64,000 bases of DNA, taken from Termitomyces sp. T153 (lineage: Eukaryota; Basidiomycota; Agaricomycetes; Agaricales; Lyophyllaceae). Below, piece by piece: positions 11,450 to 21,571 of the stretch. How positions within the stretch are numbered: position 1 is the stretch's first letter; each line of letters begins with the position of its first letter. A program made the position numbers and the translations under genes. Below the pieces are notes generated by a model, which saw nothing but the letters and a program-made list of their open reading frames with translations, did not search any database and was not told the DNA's origin. The stretch spans positions 1,054,001 through 1,118,000 of the forward strand of contig JACKQL020000010.1 in the NCBI GenBank assembly GCA_018296165.2. The letters are read 5' to 3'.

Positions 11450-12030
11450 CAACAAGGATATTCCTTGGCTACAAATGCAGTGGCAGTGGGAGTTTGCTGA
11501 TATCCTTAATGGAATGAAAGAGGAGTTGTTTCCCTAGTGGGAAGCAAATTATCAAATCAACCTTATTGATGAGAACAGGCAATAACACTATCATCTACCA
11601 CAGTGCCCAATGGTACTGCAACAGCAATTACACAAAAAAACTAATTGTGACCTAAGAGTACAGTGGTTGGAATTGGAGACAGCTCCTCAGGCCACACCAC
11701 TGCTGTGCACTTCAAAGAAGCATGGTTTGTTGAGAACTGTGTTGGACATACACTCATGAAATGACAATACAATCAAGGACGTTATACCACTGCCTGATCA
11801 GTAAGTGTTCTGAGAGGATGTGGTGCAAGCAAATTTACATTAAAAGCTGATCTAACCCACACCTATGAACAGGTATGAATTTGCACTTCAGATATACCTA
11901 AGATGGTATTTTCATTGATTACTGGCACTTATGACAGTAATACCATGCAAATCAGTAATTGCAGTGCACCTATAACATTTCAGAGATTGATGACCTCTGT
12001 TTTCCGCAATGTAATAGGCGAGTTCATGCA
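11450..12030 (+). pseudogene. Gypsy (family C) reverse transcriptase fragment
   Basis: Plus-strand segments FADILNGMKEELFP, QINLIDENRQ and NTIKDVIPLPDQ match the intact-looking counterparts at 41340-41640 (FADIVNGTKEELPPWREVKH, INLIDENKQYKYH, NTIKDVMLL). SAPITFQRLMTSVFRNVIGE near 11960 corresponds to the RT segment before the catalytic YxDD box. Stops and frame changes are frequent. Similarity ends near 12030, where CpG-containing host DNA begins. Confidence 0.75.
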
Positions 12031-12400
12031 GTGACTCTTAACAAAAATTTAACCCTCAGGAGTCTCATCTGTAACTTTCAACGCAAAGTTTCAACACAAA
12101 GTACGGTACTCTTCATCTTCTAGATTCAGGATAAGTCCATGGCTTCTTACCATTTAGGTATCGGGTATTTTTTATCCCCAGATCGGGCCTAAAGTTCCAG
12201 GTTGAGTAACATGTGATTTGACTGGCATGTGCTTCAAATTTGAGAAGTTGGTGATAGAATAACTTATCACCGCCGATCTGCTGAATAAAATGTGATTGCT
12301 TACAACAATCCCTCATCAGGGAGATTGGGCATTGGATATTAGGGTTTAATTGCCAAATAGTCGTAATAATGAGCTGTCATGAGACCTCAATATGACTCGA
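12031..12400. other. Host intergenic sequence upstream of the dioxygenase gene
   Basis: CpG dinucleotides reappear here (for example GGCGAG, AACGC, TACGGTAC). No gene is seen. This marks the edge of the host island. Confidence 0.5.
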
Positions 12401-12695
12401 GTTACGTCCAATACCTTATGTTTTTATGAAAAATTGGTAATTCCAGAAAGAACCACAAGAATCGAACGAGCTTATCAAGGCGAAACTTGGATTGATCGTT
12501 TCTGGCCAAGTTACCCAGGTCTCTCATCCTGGAATCGTATATATATATATATAGAAGTTACGTCAAATACCTTATGTTCTTACGAAAAATCGGTAATTCC
12601 AGAGGGAACTAAAAAAATCTGACGAGTCTATAAAGGCGAAACTTGGATTAATGGTTTCTGGCCAAGTCACCCAGTGTCTCATTCTAGAATCGTAT
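12401..12695. repeat. Direct repeat, about 140 bp x 2, separated by an (AT)n tract
   Basis: Copy 1 (12401-12540) and copy 2 (12557-12695) both begin GTTACGTC and share ATACCTTATGTT, GGTAATTCCAGA, AAGGCGAAACTTGGATT and GGTTTCTGGCCAAGT-like blocks. Both end GAATCGTAT. A (TA) tract lies between them. The period is 156 bp. The pair sits 230 bp upstream of the dioxygenase start and could be part of its promoter region or a small mobile repeat. Confidence 0.8.
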
Positions 12696-12924
12696 CAGCA
12701 AGCCAACACATCCCAGGATCATAAGCCTGTGCAACCGCCCGGTTGCATCGTCAAAAACGGTACTCACGAAAGAAAGGAGGTCACTTGAAGGGCGAAAGCG
12801 AAGGAGGAAGCGTCGAACTGATAACACAAGTGCATGTTACATTAGACCTTGATCCGGATTACCACTAACCACCTTCCACTAGTAACACCTTCGAGTAGCT
12901 TGAGACAGAAACTGGAAGTCTACT

Positions 12925-14227
12925 ATGAGCAGTCCTCTCCTGCTACGCCACTCGTTACGATGGGCCAATCTACACTTGGGGGTGTCTGCAGTCAATAGGT
13001 CATTTTGTCAGCAAAGATGGTTGACTTTAACCAGAGGACCTTCTTTCCTGACAGTAGACACCCTCAAGGCTACTTTCCCTTATGTGTGGCTGCGAGACTC
13101 CTGCCAGTCTCTCGAGTGCATACACCCTACCACATCTCAAAAACTACACAGATCATCTGATATATCGCCAGATGTTAAGCCGATCGAAGGTGGTGTTCGT
13201 ATTTTGGATGATGGGATTGCGATCGAGTGGACGGATGGTCACAAATCTCATTTCCATATTTCGTTCCTTGAGCGCTACTCCTCTCGGGAAAATCTTGTTG
13301 CCTTTCACAAACAAGTTGCGAAAAAGCCCTGGAACAATAGAACTATAACTCAAACCCGCGATCTTTCCATCTTGTACGAATCCTTGCAGACTTCCGAAGG
13401 AATGCTAGCTGCTCTCGAGCAAATCTGTCGATATGGTTTACTCTTTGTGAAGGATGTTCCTCATATAGAGACCTCAGACGAAAAATGCGAGCTCTCCACC
13501 CTTGCGGATATGTTCGGTCACATCCGTACAACATTTTATGGACGACTATGGGATGTCAGAAACGTTCGCAATAGCAAGAATGTTGCATATACCAACCTAG
13601 CTCTAGGCCTCCATATGGATCTCCTGTAAGCAACGTCTTGACTTCGTGGTTCTGCAAGCCCTCATGAATTTTTTCAAAAGATATCTTGAGCATCCACCTA
13701 GATATCAAATTTTACACTGCCTGCGGAACAGAGTACAGGGTGGTCAATCACTCTTTGTCGATGCTATTCATTGCGCTACTTTGCTTCAAAAAACCCATCC
13801 ATCAGATTTCGACATCCTTGCGACTACTCCCGTGGCATTTCACTACGTAAATGACGGGCACCACCTCCATCGCGAGCACCCAACGATTGAGCTGGCTGAT
13901 CCAGCCTCTGGCAGTCCGCCGGGAATGATTAGCCACATAAATTATTCTCCGGGGGCTCAAGCTCCCTTGCCACTGTCTACGCCCGATGCCTTCTATCCTG
14001 CCTTGAAGCATTTCACTGAGATACTGAACAATCCCTCAAACGTACATCGTTACACCCTGCAAGAGGGCGATGCAGTCATCTTTGACAATCGCAGAATTTT
14101 ACATGCACGTACGGCATTCTTCAATGGGCGGGACAAGGAAGGAGAAACAGATAGATGGCTGAAAGGGTGTTACCTGGAGGCCGATGATCTCTTGGACCGA
14201 AAGCGCGTCTTGGAAGCAAAACTATGA
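12925..14227 (+). CDS. Gamma-butyrobetaine dioxygenase (TauD/TfdA-type Fe(II)/2-oxoglutarate dioxygenase)
   Basis: Predicted to hydroxylate gamma-butyrobetaine to L-carnitine, the last step of carnitine synthesis. Two exons, 12925-13625 and 13681-14227, are joined across a 55-bp GT-AG intron, giving 415 residues, a usual length for the family. The N-terminus (about 1-35) is rich in Arg/Ser with few acids, suggesting a mitochondrial presequence. Next comes the small N-terminal domain with WLRDSCQSLECIHPTTSQKL, like the metal-binding motif of BBOX1/TMLH proteins. The catalytic domain has the H-x-D pair in GLHMDLL at the exon junction, reading on to YLEHPPRYQILHCLRN after splicing. The distal His lies in FDNRRILHARTAFFNGR, with Arg for 2-oxoglutarate. 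Trimethyllysine dioxygenase is a close relative and the main alternative. All key residues are present, so the gene looks functional. It is the only intact gene in this island. Confidence 0.9.
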
Positions 14228-14894
14228 ATTTGACGATAGAATCTGACTCATATACTAAGAATCCAACTGCAGCTTCAACAAAGGAGGTTTCCTGATATAT
14301 GCAATACCGCCAATGCAAGTGCAATCTTTGTTTAGATGATAACGGATACAAAGCTAAGGAAAGTCATACCTTTCCGGAGGTGAGATTTCGAGTGACGGAT
14401 ATCAGTCATCATCAGGGTTTCACAGACAAGGTGAACCGGACACCAAAAAGTCAGTTCCAACGCCGTAGGGTCACCTAGGGTCACCATTTGCTACAGCCTT
14501 GATGAAACCCCTAGCAGTCAAACCGAATATTGCCCGACCGTAAAGACTAACGCTGCCAAACCCAGCCAACACACCAATCTTATGCATTATAAGACAATAA
14601 AAATGGAGTCCTGACAAGTAGAAGATGCATACCTATATAGTCGCCGCTGAGGCGGAAGACGATCGCTTGTTCAGGTGTTATTTTATCGTTCAGTGCCCAA
14701 TCTGGCTTACGGTCCTTCGGAATTGGTTTTGTCTGCAGCGAGTCAGTATTAGACCTAGTGTATTTGTCGCCCTAGCTTTTACCCCGACATTGAAGGCAGA
14801 ACTCTAGAGGCATTTGTCAAACACCCTAAAAGACACTCTCCGAGGCGGATTTACGTGGAACTCGGCGTATGGTGTTGAGCAGGGCCGTTCTTGG
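14228..14894. other. Intergenic, CpG-containing host DNA
   Basis: No coding frame with recognisable motifs and no RNA gene is seen. It holds the 3' flank of the dioxygenase gene. Confidence 0.5.
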
Positions 14895-15060
14895 TAGTGA
14901 TGTGCCAGGCCCGGCTTCAAGCCGTCAGCCAGGCCAAGCCGAGCCCATTTGAGCCAGGCCTAGCCTGGCCAGAACAGGCGGCCTGGTAAGGGCTTTGGCC
15001 CGGCCCACAAGGATGGAAAGCCGGAGCCGGCGGCTTTCAAGGGCAATGAACAGGTGGCCA
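14895..15060 (+). repeat. hAT-type terminus with GGCC-rich subterminal repeats
   Basis: It starts TAGTGATGTGCCAGGCCCGG, closely like TAGTGATGTTCCGGCCCGGC at 15888. About 130 bp crowded with GGCC/GGCCC motifs follows, typical of hAT transposon ends. I could not find the matching inverted end, so the extent of the element is unknown. Confidence 0.5.
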
Positions 15061-15235
15061 CGTTTTTTTTTGATGGACACGTTCACGACGTCAACTTCGA
15101 CACAAGCTCTAGCTATGCTCATCGTTGACGGCGTAGCCATGCGCAGTCAACAGTTATTACTTTTCCTTTGTTTAGGTCCAAATATAAATGTGTTTCTTTT
15201 CCCATTGACCTCTACCCTCAACCTGTTTTCAGGGC

Positions 15236-15514
15236 ATGAAAATGCCCACCACCGCTGCAATTCAGGTGCTCGTGAAGACTATCACTGCTCTCTCATCTAA
15301 TCTACCTTCATCTGTCAAACAAGGTAGTAAATCCGATAAAATATGGACAGTTATGAATGGGGGAGAAGGCGAGACATTGCATGAAACCTTCAACAGGCGC
15401 TTCGACGCTATGTTTGGTGAGGATTGCCGTGATTCTAATGGGCGTCTAGAGTCTGTACGCAGAGGGAAATTAGGCCTTGGACTTGTATGTTTGTATCTGT
15501 CCAAAATTGACTGG
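15236..15514 (+). pseudogene. Unidentified conserved-looking ORF, truncated at its 3' end
   Basis: The frame opens MKMPTTAAIQVLVKTITALS and contains GGEGETLHETFNRRFDAMFG, EDCRDSNGRLESVRRGKLGL and LVCLYLSKIDW. Composition, CpG content and regular charge patterning look like real protein. It stops being plausible exactly where the 204-bp repeat begins at 15515: the frame reads only a few codons into the repeat and ends. I infer it was cut by that insertion. I do not recognise the family. It lies between the hAT-like terminus at 14895 and the hAT gene, so it may be transposon cargo. A splice acceptor-like TTTTCAG at 15224-15231 may precede it. Confidence 0.45.
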
Positions 15515-15718
15515 ATGTATATTCTTTAGCAGTGAGAACATTTGGATCTAAAAGAAGTACATGATTTATATAATCCTATGTTCACATATCATTAGTTGAT
15601 CATACACACCTGATACACCTGAGCATTGAAATCAAGAATGATATGCCTGTTCATAATAGTTATTAACATGTTATTAACATTGTATATATACACATGTAAA
15701 CAATGGTCCACTTATTTC
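15515..15718 (+). repeat. 204-bp inverted repeat, left copy
   Basis: It begins ATGTATATTCTTTAGCAGTG and ends GTCCACTTATTTC. The reverse complement of 32788-32991 matches it over its full 204 bp with about six differences. The pair flanks the whole hAT/copia/gypsy nest. No CpG is present in either copy. It is unclear whether these are the long terminal repeats of one large element or two separate insertions of one short repeat. No matching target duplication was found. Confidence 0.75.
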
Positions 15719-15887
15719 ACCTAGCTCTACAATCACTAAGGTGTAAGTTGCTACATCACTATCACATTTACCTTTACTTATGTTATCAGTATCTACCTCT
15801 GTTCCACAAGCATATACATTCACGAGGTTATCTACCTCTGTTTCACAGTCCTAAGTTGTTCATAATCACTCTATTCCTCCCAAGAAC
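15719..15887. other. Short unassigned spacer between the 204-bp repeat and the hAT terminus
   Basis: It contains two near-copies of TTATCAGTATCTACCTCTGTT and TTATCTACCTCTGTTTCACA. No gene is seen. Confidence 0.4.
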
Positions 15888-16040
15888 TAGTGATGTTCCG
15901 GCCCGGCTTGGCCCAAAAGCCCTGGCTTTGGCCTGGCTTGAGGCAGCTCCAGGTCAGACCAACACTGGGCCAAGCCCAAACCCCCAATAGTGGCCTGGCT
16001 CTGGCTTGGCTTGGCCCAGGCTGTGGCTTGTAGCAGAAAA
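15888..16040 (-). repeat. 3' terminal region of the hAT transposon
   Basis: TAGTGATGTTCCGGCCCGGC is followed by GGCTTGGCCC-type subterminal repeats ending about 50 bp beyond the hAT stop codon at 16088. This is the expected position of the hAT 3' end. A matching right-hand end was not found between 32461 and 32787. Confidence 0.55.
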
Positions 16041-16292
16041 AATGTATTTTATAAGAGAACAATTATACATACATGGCAAATCTCTTCCTAATCAGAATCA
16101 AGGTCAATGCCCATATCAAGATCGTCTTTTTCTTTGTCATTGGCAAGCAACTCATCCCACTCCTCCTCTGTAACAGGTCCACTATCATTGTCATCATTCT
16201 CGAGCTCCTCGAGTTCAGCCTCATAGATCGATGAAGGTCTTGGTTCTCTAAAGAGCAGATCGTGTTGTATAGCACATTTCAAACACTGCAGT

Positions 16293-16583
16293 TGTTAGAA
16301 GTTGACCCTAAGTACACGAGTAAGTATGTGACCTCAGTCGTCATATACTTGACTCAGCAGGCCTACCTAAGTACACGAGTAAGTATGTGAAGTAATGTAT
16401 TCGTCGTCCGTAATTAAATTTACTCACCCTCAGTCAAGTATACTTGACTGAGGGTGACCGTACTACACACTGGATATATATATGTCCTTTGAGTCCGGTC
16501 AGGGTAGATATAAGTAAATTGTGCTGACCCTTTTTCCTGTTAGGCCCAAGCCCACTTACGGTGTAATCCGCTGGTCTCTAACA
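16293..16583 (-). repeat. 3' LTR of the copia element
   Basis: This 291-bp LTR contains the direct repeat AAGTACACGAGTAAGTATGTGA twice (each copy under 25 bp) and about ten CpGs. It also has a TATATATA tract before GTCC. It differs from the 5' LTR mainly by CG versus TG/CA at shared sites. Confidence 0.92.
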
Positions 16584-16642
16584 CTCCTCCTCATCGTAAG
16601 TGGCGCAATGCCAAACACACTCCTCCTTGCGCTGAATTGTGG

Positions 16643-18859
16643 CTAAGACATTCCCAGTATCCCTCGCAGTCGAGAGAAACGAGGTAGAGGCAGGGATTTT
16701 GTAAACAGATCTGCTACATTGTCCCTCGTATTGATGTAACGGACTTCAATTTCCTTCGACGCCACACGCTCGTGTAAAAAGTGATATTTGATATCAACAT
16801 GCTTCACACGCGAGTGAAGCATTGGGTCTTTGGATAGGTTGATCGCGGCGTTATTGTCGCACATGATAGTTGTTGCATTGCCTGGGGCGTAGTCAATTGC
16901 TTGTAGGAGGGTTCGTAGCCAGATACATTCTTGCGCTGCCTCAAACGCTGCCATGTATTCAGCCTCACATGAGGATGCTACCACTGTTTTCTGTTTCCGT
17001 GATGCCCACAAGACTAAACCAGAGCCTAACAACCAAGCATACCCCCCAACACTTCGTCTAGTGTCTAAGCAGTTTGCCCAATCTGAGTCGGTGAACCCTG
17101 CCAGCGCGATTGGGGAAGTCCCGCCTAGGCATAGCCTGAGTTCCCTTGTCCCTTTTAAGTATCGGACCACTCGAATTGCTGCATTCCAGTGTGTCACTGA
17201 GTATGAGTCAAAATACTGACTCAGTTGCTGGACCGCGTATTGTATGTCAGGTCTCGAAGAGATGGCCAGCCAAATCAAACCTCCCACGAGCCTCCGATAT
17301 GGAATTCTTACTATATCGTCACGTTCTTTCTGCGTTAGTGTTGTATAGTTTGTCTGACGCAACTTTAGGCCAGGCTCCATGGGTAAGGACAGTGGATTGG
17401 CGTCCTTCTGCCCAAATTCTGCAATCAGCCTATCAATGACTGGAGTTTGGGACAAGTAAACTGCCGTGTTCACCCTGTCCCATTCAACCGCAATGCCCAC
17501 AATCTGCCGCGGGGTGCCCAGGTTGGAAATGGACCACGATTCTTGGAGTTGAGACTTGAAGTACTCATTTGCCTGTTTCGAGTCTGCAATTGACAGGAAA
17601 TCGTCCACATGAACTGCTGCTATAACCGTCCCATGTTCCAATTTCCTATAATATATGCAAGACTTGCACGCCAGTCTCATGAAGCCCCACCTTCCTACCA
17701 TGTGGTCATTCAAGGTGTGGTTCCATATCCTTCCCGCTTGCTTCATCCCATATAGACCCTTTTCTAGCTTGCAGACATAATCTTCTTTCCCCGGTTCTTC
17801 GAAGTCTCGTAGTTGTTCCATGTACGTTGTCTCTTCCTCTGGCAGTACCCCATAAAGGAATGCAGTTTTAACGTCTATCTGCATTGCGTCCCAGCCCTGT
17901 ACTGCTGCAAGGTGAAGAAGAATGCGCCATGATTCAGTGCGTACCGTCGGTGAGGTGGTTTTTGTGTATTCTTTTCCATATATTTGATTGAATCCCTGCA
18001 AGACATGCCTCACTTTAAATCGTACAATGTTCCCCTTTTCATCCCGCTTTAACGCAAATACAGGGTGACCTAGATGCACCCTATGTCCGGTTGGTACCTC
18101 TGTTCTTGGAATCAGACAATAAACTCCCATCTCTTTCAGTGATTTAAGTTCATCATTGTACGCTGCCCTCCATCTCTCTGAATCGGAAGATTGTAGAGCC
18201 TGAGTCCATGTTTTAGGTACTTCTGGGTCAACGTCTCCGGCCTCTATATTCAGCTCATTTTCAAGACCATCTAATACTGCAAGGATTTGATCGGGGTCGG
18301 CTACTTCTTCTGCATTTCCTATAGGGTCTTGGTATTGTTCTTGGTGTAAGCCTTCAATTGCACGTCGACATTCTAACTTTGCTTCACGTATTTGTTCAGC
18401 TGATCTTTTAGACTCTCTGACAGCCCACTGGGTAGCTGTCTTGGGTGCTTCGTCCAGTCGGCTTCTCATCGTCGGGATAGGGATACGATTTGATCTTCGC
18501 GGTTGATCTGGGGGTTGTCTGTCATTTTCTAGGGCAGGTTCGTCTTGTGCAGGAGGTATGTCGTTCATAGGTCCATCTTGAACAACTGGGTTCTGTCCTA
18601 CTCTTTCATCTAGAATTGGAGAAGGTACATCGTCATCTTCTGGGGCTATGAATGGTTGACTTATTGCCCCTCTCAATATTGCTTCGATTGATGGTATGAC
18701 TGTAGCTTCCGGGGGCGAGACAGGTACAGTTGAGTCATCAGGTCTGCAGTCATCATGGTGTTCGATAAACCTAATGTGGTATGTGCTGTATACCCATTTC
18801 GATACTCTATTGTAGCACCGGTAAGCCTTTGCCTTAGGATGTAGCCAATGAGTACGCAT
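16643..18859 (-). CDS. Copia Pol: reverse transcriptase and RNase H
   Basis: This 738-residue open frame begins in the integrase C-terminal region (PKAKAYRCYNRVSKWVYSTY) and passes through a Pro/Asp-rich linker (about residues 50-210). The RNA-dependent DNA polymerase follows (about 215-470), with DVKTAFLYGVLPEE (catalytic Asp), LEKGLYGMKQAGRIWNHTL and AAVHVDDFLSIADSKQ (the YxDD-type box as HVDD). RNase H at the C-terminus has FTDSDWA, SSCEAEYMAAFEA and CDNNAAINLSKDP, then HVDIKYHFLHERV. It copies element RNA to cDNA in cytoplasmic particles. The frame is intact although the upstream integrase is separated from it by a frameshift near 18840. High CpG use contrasts with the decayed elements around it. 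Confidence 0.92.
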   Translation of the reverse strand: MRTHWLHPKAKAYRCYNRVSKWVYSTYHIRFIEHHDDCRPDDSTVPVSPPEATVIPSIEAILRGAISQPFIAPEDDDVPSPILDERVGQNPVVQDGPMNDIPPAQDEPALENDRQPPDQPRRSNRIPIPTMRSRLDEAPKTATQWAVRESKRSAEQIREAKLECRRAIEGLHQEQYQDPIGNAEEVADPDQILAVLDGLENELNIEAGDVDPEVPKTWTQALQSSDSERWRAAYNDELKSLKEMGVYCLIPRTEVPTGHRVHLGHPVFALKRDEKGNIVRFKVRHVLQGFNQIYGKEYTKTTSPTVRTESWRILLHLAAVQGWDAMQIDVKTAFLYGVLPEEETTYMEQLRDFEEPGKEDYVCKLEKGLYGMKQAGRIWNHTLNDHMVGRWGFMRLACKSCIYYRKLEHGTVIAAVHVDDFLSIADSKQANEYFKSQLQESWSISNLGTPRQIVGIAVEWDRVNTAVYLSQTPVIDRLIAEFGQKDANPLSLPMEPGLKLRQTNYTTLTQKERDDIVRIPYRRLVGGLIWLAISSRPDIQYAVQQLSQYFDSYSVTHWNAAIRVVRYLKGTRELRLCLGGTSPIALAGFTDSDWANCLDTRRSVGGYAWLLGSGLVLWASRKQKTVVASSCEAEYMAAFEAAQECIWLRTLLQAIDYAPGNATTIMCDNNAAINLSKDPMLHSRVKHVDIKYHFLHERVASKEIEVRYINTRDNVADLFTKSLPLPRFSRLRGILGMS

Positions 18860-19719
18860 TCAATTGATCTATCATAGATCTTTGGGTTGTTCTTGCCCAA
18901 GATCAGGACGAAGACCTGACAGCCGATTTCATGAATGTGAGAATATTTAGGTTTCTTGTCATACCAAAGTTTGTCCGGGGTTACACCATTGACAGCCAAT
19001 GTTTTTGTCCTGCCATGTAGATATGTTGCAGTCAGGTAAAACTCATCCCACAGGAATGCCGGACATTTTGCGTAGATTCTCATTGCAATACTTTTTCCCA
19101 TTAGGGTTCAATGCATCTGTTCAACACGTCCGAGGTGTGCTGAGGTATATACTGCACCATGCTGTGTAGTTATACCTTGCGATCGATACCATGACTCGTT
19201 GTCTTTTGCAATGATTTTGGAGTCATTTCCCGAGCATAGGATTCCCAGCTTTAATCCCATTTCTACCTGTCATGCCAGTATCCAAGCTTTTAGTTCAGCA
19301 AATGCATCACTCTTTAGCTTCAGCAGAATGGACCACGGTTTATTTGTGTAGTCGTCAACTATGTTCATCATGTAATTATTTCCAGTCCTTGATGTAATGT
19401 TCTGTTTCCCTGTTAAGTCCACCCATGCAATCCCTAGCTTCCGCGTGGCTCTGTGTCCAAACCCTTCCTCTCTGATCTTAGGAACGGGTGTCCTTGTGAC
19501 AATGTTGGGTGGTGAATAGACCATGAGTGCGAGATCATTTTGGGGATTTAGCATGTATAAGTTCTTTGGAAGGAGCAGAGTTCCTCTGGCAACTGGTTCA
19601 TTTGTAGCTTTCTTAAATAGAGTTGCTTCTGTATCACCAAACATTGTAAAGATGTATGCCTTCTTTGCCTTGGAGCTAACTGGGAGCAGCCTCACAGTGG
19701 CTTTCAGAACAAACAACAC
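18673..19719 (-). pseudogene. Copia integrase, broken
   Basis: The minus strand carries GIAWVDLTGKQNITSRTGNN and NIVDDYTNKPWSILLKLKSD (first catalytic Asp region, 19270-19719). Farther on, FLWDEFYLTATYLHGRTKTL, NGVTPDKLWYDKKPKYSHIH and SIECVLIGY (18673-19101) complete the domain. Frame changes between about 19102 and 19269 and near 18840 separate the parts and detach them from the RT frame. Confidence 0.85.
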
Positions 19720-19723
19720 ATCA

Positions 19724-21070
19724 TCAAGTGTCAGGTATGTATTGTTTTCTAGGTGTAAATGGATTTGACCGATTGCATTTGCAGAAATTGTTGATCTGCC
19801 AATGCCTCAAATGGGTTTGTGAGGTATGGGTTTCAGTGAAACAAAGTCTGATTTGCTTGGTGATATGTGAATGGTAGCGCTGAGTCCAGGTAGAATGGAT
19901 AACTGTTAGATGCAGTGGTGTCACTGGATAAGGTGGTCTTGATTGTGTGTTTATCCCAATCTATGCCAACACTCAGCTCCTCCTCCATTGCCATCCATGC
20001 GTCAATCTCAAAGCCCTCTGCCACGTCAAGTGTGCCTGGGACTTTGTCAGCAGCCAACCCTGCAAACTCACTCTTTGTTTTGATGTTCCCTTTTCCTGCC
20101 TGACCTGCAATATACGCTGCAAGGGTATCTGAGTCTCCCTCCACTGTCAAGGCTGAGCTGCCAGCAGGGGTGATTGTAATTTTTGTTGGGTTCTTCTTTT
20201 TGTCCTGGTTATCTTGTCAAGCCTTATAGTAAGCTAAGCATGCAGTCTTTGCCTCATCAGGGGTCTTCCCAGCCATTCCTCCACCATCCAGGATACACCA
20301 AGGCTTTGTGTGTCCTGTGTAGTTGGTGTGGCCCTGTGACTTGCAATTGTCACATACAAGGTCATCTTGCTGGTTCATGGGGCATGCTGCTAGTGCAGCT
20401 GGTTGTGAGTCTGCTAGTCCTCTGTCCACCACATATAACATCTGCTTGTTTTCTAAGAAACAGCAGATTTCATCTGGCCCATAAGGTGTGGCTGCTGTTG
20501 CTGCCGCCAAGTCGCAGGAGATAATTGAGCGGGCACTTGCATACAGGGGATTGTCTGAGAGAGAGGAAAGTGCTGCAATGAACTGCAGAAGGTCTTTGGT
20601 GATGTCACCCATGTCAAATGCATGGTTTATTTTCTTGTAGATCCTGTCAATGGTCTTAGTGAGTGGCTCTGTTGGAGAGCACTTCATGGTCAGTGCCTCC
20701 TGGAGGAGCTGAACCTGCTGGACTGGGCCAGCACCCCCATGCCTTGCTTGCAAGTATTCCTATAGGATTTAGCATTGATGGTATCATCTGCCAGGTTGTG
20801 TTCTGATGAAGAGAGCCCCAGCATCAAGAAGGAGCTAGCAAGGCAGTTATTCAACCTCCAGTTGTGGTAAGCCTGCGGCTCATGCAGATGATGGGGAACC
20901 TCAGGAGGGTCAAAGACATATTCATGCAAGCCACTCATAGTGAGTTCCAGCCTCATGAACTTTGACCATGGCATCCACTTGCCATTGTCCTTTGCTAGCA
21001 GATCCCCCCCATAATGGAGGGAGATCTTGATCTGTGTAACCACCAGTGTGGTATTATCAGCCCTCCACAT
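19724..21070 (-). pseudogene. Copia Gag and protease region, broken
   Basis: The N-terminal Gag at 20690-21070 has WMPWSKFMRLELTMSGLHEY and HNWRLNNCLASSFLMLGLSS (UBN2/DUF4219-like pattern). The central Gag at 20217-20753 has KKINHAFDMGDITKDLLQFI and a knuckle-like CDNCKSQGHTNYTGH. The protease region at 19833-20150 has SYPFYLDSALPFTYH, where LDSA replaces the usual LDSGA. Stops and frameshifts separate the three. CpG is much lower than in the RT half. Confidence 0.8.
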
Positions 21071-21130
21071 CTCAATGGTGTCAGACTAGTCACTGCAGGG
21101 GGGAAGGGATCACTCTTACTATTGGGCTGG

Positions 21131-21571
21131 TGTAAGGGCAACTTCTGGAGGCTGTGGCTCAATCACACAGCTGGCAAAGGGAAATCCAAAGTCTATTTAG
21201 TACTGTACAGTGTCTACTGAGATAACTACTCACCTGGCAAAGGGAAATCCAAAGAGAACAAGTCTGGGGATTCCCTAGGCCAGGTGTGACGCTTCAGAGG
21301 CTTCAGAAGTATGAGAAACAACTGTACAGTATGACAGAGAAAAAAGACACAAGTGATGTGTCAGCAATTGGTCAGCAGTTACATAAGCCAGTGGCAGTGT
21401 CAAAAGGGCCACACTTGTCTAAATTATTGACAGAGAACTGGTGCAGACTGAGAGCTGAAACTAGGACCAATAGATAGGGAAAAGGAAGGAAAATAAAGGA
21501 AAACTATAATGGAGCAAATCTGACAAGAACTGGAGAAGGAGAAGGGGAAACAAGTGAGATGTCCCCTAACA
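21131..21571 (-). repeat. 3' LTR of the nested gypsy (441 bp)
   Basis: On the plus strand it starts TGTAAGGGCAACTT and ends GTCCCCTAACA. It matches 27066-27506 except for four transitions in the first 15 bases and one near the last bases. Confidence 0.92.

Noticed and set aside
12113..12316. 67-residue minus-strand frame near the host island edge
   Set aside because: No motif, no splice extension and partly overlapping the boundary of the RT remnant. Not supportable as a gene.
21286..21477. Identical 63-residue frames at 21286-21477 and 27221-27412
   Set aside because: They lie entirely within the two gypsy LTRs, so the identity reflects LTR duplication, not a gene pair.
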